Part shown: positions 1 through 8,861 of the stretch, one piece after another
How the letters are laid out: each line of letters begins with the position of its first letter
How positions within the stretch are numbered: the first letter of the stretch is position 1
From: Chryseobacterium mucoviscidosis
GTDB lineage: Bacteria > Bacteroidota > Bacteroidia > Flavobacteriales > Weeksellaceae
DNA: 64,000 bases
Direction of reading: 5' to 3'
Assembly (NCBI RefSeq): GCF_002177115.1
Contig: NZ_MVAG01000071.1
Location: forward strand, 1 to 64,000
Made by a program: the position numbers and the translations under genes
Notes under the pieces: generated by a model
What the model saw: the letters and a program-made list of their open reading frames with translations, nothing else
The model's database searches: none
Told to the model about the DNA's origin: nothing

Positions 1-127
1 TTTTTTTTTGCGCTTTATTTTCCCCCCCCAAACAAAAAAAATTTTTTTTTTTTTAAAAAAAACCCCCCCCCCTTGGCCCGTGTGTGTTTTTTTTTTTTGG
101 GGGGGGGGGGGGGGGGGCCCCCCCCCC
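1..127. other. low-complexity contig end, probable assembly artefact
   Basis: Runs of T, C, A and G of 8 to 20 bases follow one another, which is unlike any other part of the window. A recognisable piece, TTGCGCTTTATTT at 8-20, matches the start of the dispersed element at 56758. The stretch therefore looks like a corrupted copy of that repeat, where the assembly broke. An open frame running through it is not credible as a gene. Confidence 0.8.
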
Positions 128-135
128 GAAACTCT

Positions 136-178
136 AAAATAGCGAGTGCGAAAAGCGGGAAACAACTCTTGAAAAATT
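136..178. repeat. 3' part of a dispersed intergenic element
   Basis: The string AAAATAGCGAGTGCG followed by a GAAAAGCGGG-like stretch also occurs at 56820-56840. Both copies lie just downstream of the stop codon of a leftward gene or contig end, in intergenic DNA. Together with bases 8-20 this is a second copy of the element at 56758-56859. Confidence 0.65.
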
Positions 179-188
179 TATTCAAGAT

Positions 189-341
189 CTACGAACACCC
201 GCAATCTTTATCGCATCCGTTTCTTTTGGAACTGAACTTTTTCGGTGCAAAATTCTTTTTCAATATTCTGAATAAAGAGTAGCACGCGAATGCAACGATA
301 AGTAAGACAATGATATATTGTAAAAGTAAGGAAGTATCCAT
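189..341 (-). CDS. FeoB-associated Cys-rich small membrane protein
   Basis: A 50-residue protein with one membrane segment (about residues 5-25, LLQYIIVLLIVAFACYSLF) and a basic tail ending in CDKDCGCS. This is the layout of the small Cys-rich proteins often encoded after feoB, thought to assist or cap the Fe(II) channel; their exact role is unproven. The start was chosen at 341 because its ATG shares one base with the feoB stop (TAATG). A longer upstream reading would lie inside feoB. It is the last gene of the feoA-feoB operon and would act in the inner membrane. Confidence 0.8.
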   Translation of the reverse strand: MDTSLLLQYIIVLLIVAFACYSLFRILKKNFAPKKFSSKRNGCDKDCGCS

Positions 342-2374
342 TATTTTAAAATCTGATAGGCTATCATCGACACAAAATATGCCAAACCGGTCATCATTGC
401 CACCTGTAAGCCGGTCCATTTCCAGCTTTTGGTTTCTCTGTAGACTACTGCAAGTGTAGAAACACACTGCATTGCAAATGCGTAAAATAAGAGGACGGAA
501 ACTCCGGTTGCAAAGCTGAATACTTTTTCGCCGTTCGGTTTTACATCGCGTCTCATTTTATCTATTACTTTTACTTCAGGAGCATCATCTTCAAGACTGT
601 ACAAGGTAGACATAGTTCCTACAAACACTTCTCTTGCCACGAAACTTGTCAGAATTCCGACGCCCATTTTCCAGTCGTAGCCTAAAGGAGCAATTACCGG
701 CTCAATTCCTTTTCCCATTTTGGCAAGGTAAGAATGATCCAATTCCACATTGGTTGCCACAAACTGATCCGGCTTCTGTTTTGGACCGAAATAGCTTAAA
801 AACCAGATGATGATGCTTACAATGAAGATAATCTTTCCGGCTCCGGTAATGAATTCCCATACTTTGCCTAAAACCATTTTAAAATCGTAGGCAAAGAGCG
901 GTTTTTTATAGGTCGGTAAATCCATCACAAGATAGGTTTTTCCTTTATTTTTAATAAATCTTTTGAGAATAGCTGCGGAAAATAATGCGACTAAAAATCC
1001 AAGTAAATACATTCCCATTAAAACCAAAGCTTTGTATTTTATTCCTAAAAACGTTCCGTCTGAAATAATAAGCCCGATGATGATGCTGTACACCGGAAGT
1101 CTCGCAGAACACGTCATAAAAGGTGTTACTAAAATGGTAAGCAGCCTTTCTTTTAAATTTTCGATATTTCTTGTTGAGATAACTGCCGGAATTGCACACG
1201 CTGTTCCGGAAACCAAGGGAACAATACTTTTACCGTTCAGTCCGAAAGGTCTTAAAATACGGTCCATCAGGAAAACGACTCTCGCCATATATCCCGAATC
1301 TTCCAAAAGATAAAGGAAGTACAGTAAAATTCCGATCTGTGGTGCAAACACTACAATTCCGCCGATTCCCGGGATAATTCCGTTTGAAATCAATGAATTA
1401 AGTGGTCCTTCAGGTAAATGTTCTGAAGTGAAAGCTGCTAACCAGGAGAAGAAACTGTCGATCCAGTTCATCGGATATTCGGCTAAGAAAAATACACTCT
1501 GGAAAATGATTAATAAAATCAAAAGGAAAACGACGTATCCCCAGAATTTATGAACCAATATTTTATCTAATTTTTCTGTTAAAAGTTCTTTGAACTGCGG
1601 TTTTTTAGAAATAACATCAGACAGAATTTTATCTGCATGCTGATATCTTCTTACCGTTTCCTGCACCTGCAGTCTTTTTGGAACCAGACTTTTGGAGTCC
1701 GGCTCGTTGATGAGTCCTACAATAGATTCCAGCTTCTCCAGATCTGTTCCCAGAGAAAGGCTCATCCATGCTTTATATTCGTTTTCAAATCCTTTATGAA
1801 GGGATAATTTTCTGATGAAATCTTTGTGTTCGGAAGGAGTTTCAAAAGAAATTTTCTCGGTTGTTACAAATTGATTAAGATGAATGGCTTCTTTTACTTC
1901 TTCAATCCCGATCTGTTCTTTAGCATTGGTCTCAAAAACTTTTATCCCTAAAGACTCAGATAATTTTTCAATATTGATGGTAATTCCTCTTCTTTCTGCC
2001 TGATCAATCTGATTAACCACCAGAATCATCGGAATTCCCAAATCCTGAATCTGCTGAAACAAAAGAAGTCCCCTTTTTAAGCTTAATGCTTCGAGAATAT
2101 AGATAACTCCGGCATAATTTTGCTGTTCATCAATAAGAAATTTAGAAAAAATAGCCTCATCTTCCGAGCTTGGATAAATACTGTAAGAACCCGGCAGATC
2201 GATAATTTCAACTTCTTCGTTCTTATAACTGTATGTTCCGGAATGGCTTGCTACGGTAACTCCCGCGTAATTTCCGGTCTTTTGCTTTTTATTGCTTAAG
2301 GCATTGAAAACCGTAGATTTTCCGACGTTTGGATTCCCGACTAAAAGGATCTGTTTTTTGTGAGCGCTCTGCAT
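341..2374 (-). CDS. feoB: ferrous iron transport protein B
   Basis: A GTP-dependent Fe(II) uptake permease of the inner membrane. The N-terminal G domain has the P-loop GNPNVGKS (residues 13-20), a DLPGSYS switch motif near residue 60 and NQID as G4 near residue 120. From about residue 280 it is a polytopic membrane domain carrying the two Gate motifs with cysteines, seen as SGTACAIP and TPFMTCSARLP. At 677 residues it is slightly shorter than the enterobacterial protein and complete. It overlaps feoA (stop) and the Cys-rich gene (start) by one base on each side, so the three genes are translationally coupled. Confidence 0.96.
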   Translation of the reverse strand: MQSAHKKQILLVGNPNVGKSTVFNALSNKKQKTGNYAGVTVASHSGTYSYKNEEVEIIDLPGSYSIYPSSEDEAIFSKFLIDEQQNYAGVIYILEALSLKRGLLLFQQIQDLGIPMILVVNQIDQAERRGITINIEKLSESLGIKVFETNAKEQIGIEEVKEAIHLNQFVTTEKISFETPSEHKDFIRKLSLHKGFENEYKAWMSLSLGTDLEKLESIVGLINEPDSKSLVPKRLQVQETVRRYQHADKILSDVISKKPQFKELLTEKLDKILVHKFWGYVVFLLILLIIFQSVFFLAEYPMNWIDSFFSWLAAFTSEHLPEGPLNSLISNGIIPGIGGIVVFAPQIGILLYFLYLLEDSGYMARVVFLMDRILRPFGLNGKSIVPLVSGTACAIPAVISTRNIENLKERLLTILVTPFMTCSARLPVYSIIIGLIISDGTFLGIKYKALVLMGMYLLGFLVALFSAAILKRFIKNKGKTYLVMDLPTYKKPLFAYDFKMVLGKVWEFITGAGKIIFIVSIIIWFLSYFGPKQKPDQFVATNVELDHSYLAKMGKGIEPVIAPLGYDWKMGVGILTSFVAREVFVGTMSTLYSLEDDAPEVKVIDKMRRDVKPNGEKVFSFATGVSVLLFYAFAMQCVSTLAVVYRETKSWKWTGLQVAMMTGLAYFVSMIAYQILK

Positions 2375-2628
2375 TAATTCAATTCTTCAACGATGATATA
2401 ATCTCCTTCTTCTTCACGAAGAGCAATACGGCTTTTTTCATCACCAAATTCCACATACATCGGACCACTGAACGGCGCCTGATACAAAATCCTGAAGAAA
2501 GTTTCCGGAAGAAGCCCCATTTCGATGATCTTGTTGGGCATTTTCAGGCTGTCGTTATCATATCCTACTATTTTCCCCAGTCTGTTTTTGGGAAATCCGC
2601 TCAACTTATGTAAATCCTTATGTTTCAA
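2374..2628 (-). CDS. feoA: ferrous iron transport protein A (SH3-like)
   Basis: An 84-residue small SH3-like protein that works with FeoB, probably at the cytoplasmic G domain. The sequence has the family pattern of glycine and hydrophobic strands, for example GFPKNRLGKIVGY and the NKIIEMGLLPETFFRIL segment. No ATG is available: the reading frame begins with TTG at 2626-2628, about 15 bases after the predicted transcription start. It is the first gene of the operon; its stop codon shares a base with the feoB ATG. The TTG start is the only uncertain point. Confidence 0.88.
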   Translation of the reverse strand: MKHKDLHKLSGFPKNRLGKIVGYDNDSLKMPNKIIEMGLLPETFFRILYQAPFSGPMYVEFGDEKSRIALREEEGDYIIVEELN

Positions 2629-2648
2629 AGCCGATATTTTTGTAAGTG

Positions 2649-2688
2649 CAAATATACGCTATTTAAATTTAATCTAAATAACGTATAT
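2649..2688 (-). promoter_or_regulatory. feo promoter with overlapping dyad operator
   Basis: On the minus strand TATATTTG (2649-2656) fits the Bacteroidota -7 box TAnnTTTG. It lies inside a near-perfect inverted repeat with 14-base arms at 2652-2665 and 2675-2688 (13 of 14 pairs) around a 9-base spacer. The inner part has TATTTA/TAAATA half-sites. Its position over the promoter suggests a repressor site, plausibly for an iron-responsive regulator of the Fur or DtxR type. The regulator's identity is inference only. Confidence 0.6.
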
Positions 2689-2697
2689 CATGAAAAA

Positions 2698-2733
2698 AAT
2701 CAACCCAAATGCTTTCACGCATTTGGGTTGATT
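2698..2733 (-). terminator. Rho-independent terminator after the GLPGLI gene
   Basis: A 14-bp perfect stem (AATCAACCCAAATG and its complement) surrounds an 8-base loop. It is followed on the minus strand by a T-run (A-run at 2693-2699). It ends leftward transcription from the gene at 2760-3671 before the feo promoter. Confidence 0.85.
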
Positions 2734-2759
2734 CAAATATAATTTAGTAAATATGAATG

Positions 2760-3671
2760 TTACTTTTTCTTTTTGTCTGTAGAAGCAGACTGGGTAAGTT
2801 CGATCGGGTTGTTGTTTGCGTTGAAGAAATCTTTATACATTTTCTCCTGCTTTTTCATCATATCCCCTATTGTTCCGTCCATTCCCGGAATTGTTTTAGA
2901 CATAATCTCCTGCGTCATCATCGGTCTTGCCGTAGCGAAAGGATCTTTCTTGAACTCGTTAAACGTTTTCTCGAATTTTTCCCGCGGCATTTCTGTTACT
3001 TTTAAGCTCATGTTGGAAATTTTTTCTGCATAAGAAAGTTCTTCCCAGTTCTGTACCTTTCTGTTTCCCTGAAGCACCCAAGAATAGTTTTTTGCATCGT
3101 CTTCTATTTTAACGATCAAGCCCGGAAGTCCTGAAAACTTATACGGACCATCCTGAAAAGGCAGTTCTGTGGTAAACCATGCTGTCCATTTTCTTCCTCC
3201 GAATTCAGCCGTAGCTTTCTGAGCATTGTAAGCTCCTATTTTTTCTTTTTCGTTAGAAATTTTCCAGTCGAATTTCGGAGTTTCTGTGTAGGCAATTCCC
3301 ATTGGTGAAAATCCGCTTGCTATTCTTTCGATGTACTGGATTTTCATATCAGGATATGTTTTAACCACTTTTTCTGAGAATTTCGGCATCCTGATAGATT
3401 TCGACATATCTTTAAATACTCCCGATTTCTGCATTGCTTCAATCTGAACTTTCATGATAGAATCCTGCGCAAGCATGGTGTAATCTCTGTAAACGGATCT
3501 GTCTTTCACGATGTCTAAAACCGTCATTACTTTTTCCAGTTTTGCAGAATCGCTTTTCGGCTTGAAAGTAAGTTCATAAAAAAAACGGTTAGCAGTTTCT
3601 TTAGAATCTTTATCCTGTGCACTTAAGAAAGCAAAAAATGCAACCAGAAATATTGAAAATAGCTTTTTCAT
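2760..3671 (-). CDS. GLPGLI family secreted protein
   Basis: A 303-residue protein with a cleavable signal peptide (residues 1-19, ending FLSAQ). The family signature GLPGLI stands at residues 181-186, preceded by GPYKFS. GLPGLI proteins are exported, found almost only in Bacteroidota, and their function is unknown; they often sit next to a TonB-receptor-like barrel, as here with the 903-residue gene upstream on the same strand. The C-terminus is lysine-rich (TDKKKK). The gene has its own terminator. The likely location is periplasm or outer membrane; no catalytic motif was recognised. Confidence 0.88.
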   Translation of the reverse strand: MKKLFSIFLVAFFAFLSAQDKDSKETANRFFYELTFKPKSDSAKLEKVMTVLDIVKDRSVYRDYTMLAQDSIMKVQIEAMQKSGVFKDMSKSIRMPKFSEKVVKTYPDMKIQYIERIASGFSPMGIAYTETPKFDWKISNEKEKIGAYNAQKATAEFGGRKWTAWFTTELPFQDGPYKFSGLPGLIVKIEDDAKNYSWVLQGNRKVQNWEELSYAEKISNMSLKVTEMPREKFEKTFNEFKKDPFATARPMMTQEIMSKTIPGMDGTIGDMMKKQEKMYKDFFNANNNPIELTQSASTDKKKK

Positions 3672-3766
3672 TTTAAATAGAATGTTTATACAATTAGTTA
3701 TCAGTTTAGGATTTTTGTTACAGATTTTTTTTAATTTGTTTTTGATTATTCTTTTATCAAATAAAA

Positions 3767-3791
3767 AAACCAGCCTTTGAAGACTGGTTTT
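3767..3791 (-). terminator. terminator after the outer-membrane barrel gene
   Basis: The arms AAAACCAG and CTGGTTTT form an 8-bp stem directly after the stop codon at 3796, with an A-run on the plus strand giving a T-run in the leftward transcript. Confidence 0.75.
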
Positions 3792-3795
3792 GATT

Positions 3796-6507
3796 TTATT
3801 TAAAGTTAAACTTTACAGTAAACATGACCTGACTCGGACGGAGCTGAATTCTTGTGTAATTGGTATTTGTTGCATTAATTTCATAGGTTTCAAATACTCT
3901 TTTATTCGCGATATTCATCCATTTTAATTCAAAATCAATTTTCTTTTTAGCCCATGTGAACTGATAAGAAAGATCGTAGAATCCGTTGTGGTATTTCTGA
4001 TCTACCGCATTGGTGTTCACCTGATCCCAGTTGAAGCCGATGGTATGGTTTTCTATCGGATAGAAGAAAAGTCCTAAGTTATGGGTAAATCCTTTTCTTG
4101 CAGCATCAGAAACTACTCTTCCAGTACTTGTCTGCTTTGTTCTTGAGAAACTTGCATTATAATCAATGCTCATCCAGCTAAAATAAGTGTTGTTGAACTT
4201 TACGCCAAATGACTGACTGTTATTCTTGTTCGTGTAGGAAGCATTATCCAGAAAAGCATCAGATTTTGCTGTATTATTGCTGTAGCTGACGGAAGCATTC
4301 GTTTTAAACTTCGGAAAATATTTTCCCACTTCCAGGTTATATCCATTATTTAAAACATGGTTGTCCTGCTCTTTATACTGCATGATAGTATATCCTGCTT
4401 CGTTGATTGTAGGATTGGAAATTAAGTTTCTCTTTGCATCAGAAAATCTGTAGTTGATGTTAAAGAATAAATTATTTAACGGATTTCTGTATTCTATTCT
4501 CGTTCCGGCAGATTTATTATTATTCTGAGGAATCGGATTATTAATATCCATCGCACTGATTCCCGCCGGAGAAGTCATTAAAAACCCTGAATAGGCTGTG
4601 TTTATTTCTCCAAAATTATTATTCACATTAGCATTTACGGAAGCTTTCCAGAAAGAAGCAAAGGTATATTGCGCAAAAATACTTGGCTCAAATGTCACTT
4701 TATTTACTTCTTTGGAAACCAGTCTTATCGGATCATCTGCTTTAATATTATTCGAGTTCACCGGGAAATTAGCATACAACATCCACGAATCACTTTTATA
4801 ATTCACCCCTAAACTTCCATAAGGTGTTGCAGTGGTATAACTTAAGTCATTACTGTATTTAGAAGCAGGTGTAGGATCTGGACTGGTAAAAGGATTGGTT
4901 ATAATATTTGACAAACCAGAAACTAAATCGGTCGATTTAAAATTGAATCCAACTTCCGGAGTAAATGTCCATCCTTTTGTAGAAAAACCAATATTGGCAG
5001 AATGATTCGCCTCAAAAGTTTTAAGTCTTAAATTCTGTCTCACAAAATCTGTAGAAGTAGTAAGAAAGCCAGGAATTGCGAGATAGGAAGCCGGTGAAAC
5101 ATCCAAAGTCTGTCTGTCTGTCTGATAACTGATGTACGATAATACATTTACCATTTTTTCTTTCCAGGGAACAATAGTACTCAATGAGTTTTGGAAAGAG
5201 GTTGTAGGCGATTCCACCGCTTCATCTCCATGTGCCGTATAACTGCTTGCAGAACCTTTTACAGTTCTGTCAACAATTCCTCTGTCGGCGTTCCAGTACT
5301 GAGAAAAACTTGTGGTATTTTTAAAGAATCCCTTTTTTGCATTTTTGGTAAAAATTAATTCTCCTTTTGCTTTGTCTGTATAGAAATTATTGCGGATATT
5401 CTGCAATATAGTAGATGCCTGTCTGTTAGGCGTTGCAAATAATTCCTGCTCATTATAAGACTCTCTTTCCACTGCATTATTTGTATAATTGGCGTTGGCT
5501 TTGAGTTCCCATTCTTTTTTCTTGTCGATATTGGTCAGGTAATTTGCAGATACGTAGTGAACACTGTTCATGAGATATCTTTTTACCGGAAGATTCGGGG
5601 TACTTGCATTTTCTACATTCAGCCAGTCGTTTTGGGTTGCGTTGATTCTTCTTCCTTCAAATCTGTTTCCGAAAGACAGAATATTTCCTTCGTTTTCTAC
5701 CTGTTCTCCTGTGTTATTCGATTTGTAATTAACCACCCACTGACTTTTCTGCCCGAAGAACATCGGCGTAAGTTTTACATTCCATAAAAGCGGACTTCCT
5801 CCTACTCCTACTTCTCCTCTTCCCGTCATGGTCACCGAATTTTTCAGTTTGATGTTGATGGCTGCCTGATCGGAAGGCACTTTATCCTGTAAGATTTTTA
5901 CGGGTTGGTGATTTTCAAGAACCTCAACTTTCTGTACCGCATCTTTCGGAAGTGAGTTGTTTATGGTTCCATATCCTCCTTCCATTAAGTCTTTTCCGTT
6001 GACGTAGAATTTATTGATCGCATTTCCCTGATAAAGAATCGTTCCATCTGTATTAACTTCAATTCCCGGCATTTTTTTCAAAACATCGGCTAATGTTCTG
6101 TCGCTCTTGCTGTCGAATGCTTTAAGATCGTAGGAAATGGTGTCTCCTCTTGCCGTAACCATTTTTGTTTTAAGTTTCACTTCCTTAATTTCCGTAGCCT
6201 CAGAATCCATTTTGAAGTTGAGCGTCTGATCGCTGTTGCTTATCTGCTTCGTTAAAGGTCTCTGGTTAAAAGCCTTTACTTTAAGGTCTACATTGGATTC
6301 TCCTGAAGTGAAGGTGACTTTGTATTCTCCTTTCGAGTTGGTAATTCCATAGGCAAGAATGGCATCTTTTCCCGGCTCTTCCACCGTTACACTTGCACTT
6401 GGGATTCCAACCCCGTCTTCATCCGTGATCTTCCCCGAAACCGTTTTCTGTGCAAAAGCGATCACAGAGAAAAAAATCATCAGGAATAAAGATATTCTCT
6501 TTTTCAT
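3796..6507 (-). CDS. TonB-receptor-like outer-membrane beta-barrel protein
   Basis: A 903-residue protein. After a signal peptide (MKKRISLFLMIFFSVIAFA) comes a carboxypeptidase-regulatory-like domain (about residues 20-100, starting KTVSGKITDEDG). Then follows a plug-like part with the line DVLKKMPGIEVNTDG, and a long beta-barrel rich in Asn, Ser and aromatic residues ending in MFTVKFNFK, a typical barrel C-terminus. The fold is that of TonB-dependent receptors, but no clear TonB box was seen, so the substrate and energy coupling are unknown. It precedes a GLPGLI gene on the same strand, a recurrent pairing that suggests joint work at the outer membrane. Confidence 0.85.
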   Translation of the reverse strand: MKKRISLFLMIFFSVIAFAQKTVSGKITDEDGVGIPSASVTVEEPGKDAILAYGITNSKGEYKVTFTSGESNVDLKVKAFNQRPLTKQISNSDQTLNFKMDSEATEIKEVKLKTKMVTARGDTISYDLKAFDSKSDRTLADVLKKMPGIEVNTDGTILYQGNAINKFYVNGKDLMEGGYGTINNSLPKDAVQKVEVLENHQPVKILQDKVPSDQAAINIKLKNSVTMTGRGEVGVGGSPLLWNVKLTPMFFGQKSQWVVNYKSNNTGEQVENEGNILSFGNRFEGRRINATQNDWLNVENASTPNLPVKRYLMNSVHYVSANYLTNIDKKKEWELKANANYTNNAVERESYNEQELFATPNRQASTILQNIRNNFYTDKAKGELIFTKNAKKGFFKNTTSFSQYWNADRGIVDRTVKGSASSYTAHGDEAVESPTTSFQNSLSTIVPWKEKMVNVLSYISYQTDRQTLDVSPASYLAIPGFLTTSTDFVRQNLRLKTFEANHSANIGFSTKGWTFTPEVGFNFKSTDLVSGLSNIITNPFTSPDPTPASKYSNDLSYTTATPYGSLGVNYKSDSWMLYANFPVNSNNIKADDPIRLVSKEVNKVTFEPSIFAQYTFASFWKASVNANVNNNFGEINTAYSGFLMTSPAGISAMDINNPIPQNNNKSAGTRIEYRNPLNNLFFNINYRFSDAKRNLISNPTINEAGYTIMQYKEQDNHVLNNGYNLEVGKYFPKFKTNASVSYSNNTAKSDAFLDNASYTNKNNSQSFGVKFNNTYFSWMSIDYNASFSRTKQTSTGRVVSDAARKGFTHNLGLFFYPIENHTIGFNWDQVNTNAVDQKYHNGFYDLSYQFTWAKKKIDFELKWMNIANKRVFETYEINATNTNYTRIQLRPSQVMFTVKFNFK

Positions 6508-6765
6508 AATTTATTATTTGCTTAATTAGTTAATGGTTAAAGCGTTTTGTTACACGAGTATAAAGATTGTATTTAAGCCCAAAAGTTAAACCTCTTTTTT
6601 ATCACTACAAACATAGTGATATTTTTTTGATGTGTTGAACTTTATTTTTTAAAGGAAAAATTTTTCCCGAATGAAAAATTTTCTTTTGATTTTGTTATTA
6701 AGCCATATTTCATGAAAAGACTGAATTTTTGAAGTGTTTTATTATTAATTCTTTGGCTAATTGTA

Positions 6766-6773
6766 TACATTTG
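6766..6773 (+). promoter_or_regulatory. -7 box of the HTH gene
   Basis: TACATTTG matches TAnnTTTG and lies 18 bases before the ATG at 6792. No convincing -33 TTG was found at the expected spacing. Confidence 0.55.
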
Positions 6774-6791
6774 TAAAAAACAATTTCATCT

Positions 6792-7151
6792 ATGGGAGTA
6801 GGAACTAATCTTAAAAGGCTGAGAAGCAAAACCAAATTTTCTCAACAGGAAATTGCCGATATGTTGGGATTAGACAGAAACACATATACCAACTGGGAGA
6901 ATGAAGCAACTGATATTAAGTCTCAATATATTCCGAAACTTGCCGAAATTTTTCAGGTGAAAATTCAAGACCTTTTTGAAGATGGTCAAAAATCAACAGT
7001 TTCAAATTCACAGGACAATTTTGAAATGCACGATAATTCGATTGGTCAAAAAGATTTTCAGCAGGGAATCATTATCAATATTACAGATTCTGAAGCAGCA
7101 AAAGTAATCAGTTCTCAGCTTGAAGAACTGATCAAAAGTCTGAAAAAATAA
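6792..7151 (+). CDS. XRE-family helix-turn-helix regulator
   Basis: A 119-residue DNA-binding protein. An HTH_3/XRE domain fills residues 5-60 (LKRLRSKTKFSQQEIADMLG then RNTYTNWENE). The remainder is a hydrophilic linker and a short C-terminal segment rich in isoleucine and glutamate that could mediate dimerisation. It lies alone on the plus strand between two leftward genes and diverges from the outer-membrane barrel gene, so it may regulate that locus or itself. No target site was identified. Confidence 0.85.
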   Translation: MGVGTNLKRLRSKTKFSQQEIADMLGLDRNTYTNWENEATDIKSQYIPKLAEIFQVKIQDLFEDGQKSTVSNSQDNFEMHDNSIGQKDFQQGIIINITDSEAAKVISSQLEELIKSLKK

Positions 7152-7233
7152 GTCGTTTTTTTATCTAACATTTGTGTTTTGAGCCTTAGTTTTAAGACTC
7201 TTTTGTTTTATTATTTCGCAGGGAAGTAAAGTA

Positions 7234-7995
7234 TTATTCAAAAGGTTTTAATTCCAGAGGATTGTTATACATTACTTTTTTCTTATCAAACATTGCCTGT
7301 GATTCTTTTCTCATTTGTTCATCCATTTGAGGAAATCCCATGAGTGTAAATTCCATATTATATTTTGCCTGTAAATAATTCTTTTTGCTCATTAATTTAA
7401 ATGCCGAAAGATTGAAGGTAAATTCTTTAGAGTTTTTTTCAACTTTGGTTGCTGTAAAATGATAATCATCTCTCGTATCATACAACTCAAAAACTAAACC
7501 CGGTAAGCCTGTAAATTTATAGGGTCCCAAAGATTGAGGATAATCTTTCGAAAAATAAGCAATCCATCTTCTTCCAAACTTGTTTGTAGCTGCCATTTGG
7601 CATTTTACACCGTTTATAATTTTTGTTTCACTATATAAAACCCATTGGATTGTTTCTGGCTCTTCATAACGTATCTTTGAGCTCATCGCTATGGTATAAA
7701 CAGTAGTTTTACTATTTATTTTAATTATTCTTTCTTGAAAATAATCACTTATTATTCTCGTATCGATTGCTCCTTTAGCCTCATATTGACCAGTATCATT
7801 CAAATAATTTTGTGCAGCTCCAAAATAATAATCCTGCGAATTTCCTACTAAAACAAACCGCTGGTTGTGATAATATTTTTCTCCCAATTGAAGCTTAGAA
7901 TCATATGTTACTTTTATGGTTGGATTAAATGATATCTTTTGAGAAAATATTATGGCAGAAATTGATAACGTAATAATTAAAAAAAATTTTTCCAT
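7234..7995 (-). CDS. GLPGLI family secreted protein (second copy)
   Basis: A 253-residue paralogue of the protein at 2760, with a signal peptide (ending AIIFSQ) and the signature as GLPGLV at residues 163-168 after GPYKFT. The flanking core (WIAYFSKDYPQSLGPYKFTGLPG) is characteristic. Function is unknown. It is followed in transcription by nothing obvious and preceded by a small secreted protein at 8050, with which it may form a two-gene unit: the spacing is 54 bases on the same strand. Confidence 0.85.
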   Translation of the reverse strand: MEKFFLIITLSISAIIFSQKISFNPTIKVTYDSKLQLGEKYYHNQRFVLVGNSQDYYFGAAQNYLNDTGQYEAKGAIDTRIISDYFQERIIKINSKTTVYTIAMSSKIRYEEPETIQWVLYSETKIINGVKCQMAATNKFGRRWIAYFSKDYPQSLGPYKFTGLPGLVFELYDTRDDYHFTATKVEKNSKEFTFNLSAFKLMSKKNYLQAKYNMEFTLMGFPQMDEQMRKESQAMFDKKKVMYNNPLELKPFE

Positions 7996-8049
7996 AGCAA
8001 TATTTGATATTAAAGACAGGCAGAATTACTTCTGCCCATCCAAATTAAT

Positions 8050-8259
8050 TTAAGGATTAAGAACTACATTTGGTCTTACTCCACACTCTATTTCATTTAT
8101 TGAGGCAATATAACTTTGCATATCACTATTACTCCAGTTACCTGTAAATGTTGTATAATGTTTAACTCCACAAGTTGAAGTCCAAACAGCCTGAAGTGTT
8201 TTCGCAAACGCCATCACTGAAATACCCATCATGGCGCTGAATAAAATTTTCTTTTTCAT
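8050..8259 (-). CDS. small secreted protein of unknown function
   Basis: A 69-residue product with a clear signal peptide (MKKKILFSAMMGISVMAFA). The mature part of about 50 residues holds two cysteines (STCGVKH and EIECGVR) that could form a disulfide in the periplasm. The same order of small secreted protein then GLPGLI protein suggests partnership, but no function is recognised. The start is fixed by the signal peptide. Confidence 0.7.
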   Translation of the reverse strand: MKKKILFSAMMGISVMAFAKTLQAVWTSTCGVKHYTTFTGNWSNSDMQSYIASINEIECGVRPNVVLNP

Positions 8260-8712
8260 AAAATTTGTTTTCTTTTAGAATCGTTAATAATTAATTTTTC
8301 CCTAACTATACAATTTTGCCTAGAATAAATGTACAGTTCGGATGATGCATCATGATGACTTTAAAGAAATACATCTTACGGTAGGGCACCGAAAAATGTT
8401 TCGCGAATTTCTCATTGTGTCATATCATAAAATTATGAATAATCCTGTAAAGTTATTGCATAAGAAAATCAGCAAATTACGCCGTATTTATTGGGTAGGA
8501 AAAAAAATATTTTTTATTTGAAAATTAATAAAATTCATCAAAATTTATTTTGTGTTTTATATTTAAATACCATCAACAGTATTTTATAGAATGGTATAGA
8601 AAAAATTCTATACTTTTAGCTTATAATATTCACTTACAGATAAAAATCAGTTATAAATATTTTTTTATTTTAGCGGGAAGAAATGAATTTTTATTCATCA
8701 AATTGTGTTTTT

Positions 8713-8747
8713 ACCCTGCAATTCTTTTTTGCAGGGTGTTTTTTTTT
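8713..8747 (+). terminator. orphan rightward terminator
   Basis: The stem ACCCTGCAA / TTGCAGGGT is followed by nine T. No plus-strand gene precedes it within 1.5 kb (the nearest is the HTH gene, separated by two leftward genes). It must therefore end an unannotated transcript, such as a small RNA starting around 8550-8650, or act as an attenuator in a long leader. Confidence 0.75.
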
Positions 8748-8773
8748 GCCTTTAAGATTATTTTTCAGTTTTT

Positions 8774-8788
8774 TATTTAGTCTAAATA
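8774..8788. promoter_or_regulatory. TATTTAG-T-CTAAATA dyad
   Basis: A perfect 7+1+7 inverted repeat located about 66 bases before the -7 box of the cupin-like gene. The half-sites resemble those inside the feo promoter dyad (TATTTA...TAAATA). A shared metal-responsive regulator is possible but unproven. Confidence 0.4.
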
Positions 8789-8853
8789 GTTAAAAATGAT
8801 TTGAATCATAGATTAAAAAAAGCTTAAATCTGTTAACATATATTTTTATTTAA

Positions 8854-8861
8854 TAATTTTG
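8854..8861 (+). promoter_or_regulatory. -7 box of the cupin-like gene
   Basis: TAATTTTG fits TAnnTTTG, 22 bases before the ATG at 8883. Confidence 0.5.

Noticed and set aside
73..282. Small open frame across the homopolymer region at the contig start
   Set aside because: It is created by G, C and T runs that are probably artefacts.
8550..8780. 76-codon open frame with hydrophobic text
   Set aside because: Its end overlaps a strong terminator and the codon use is that of AT-rich noncoding DNA.
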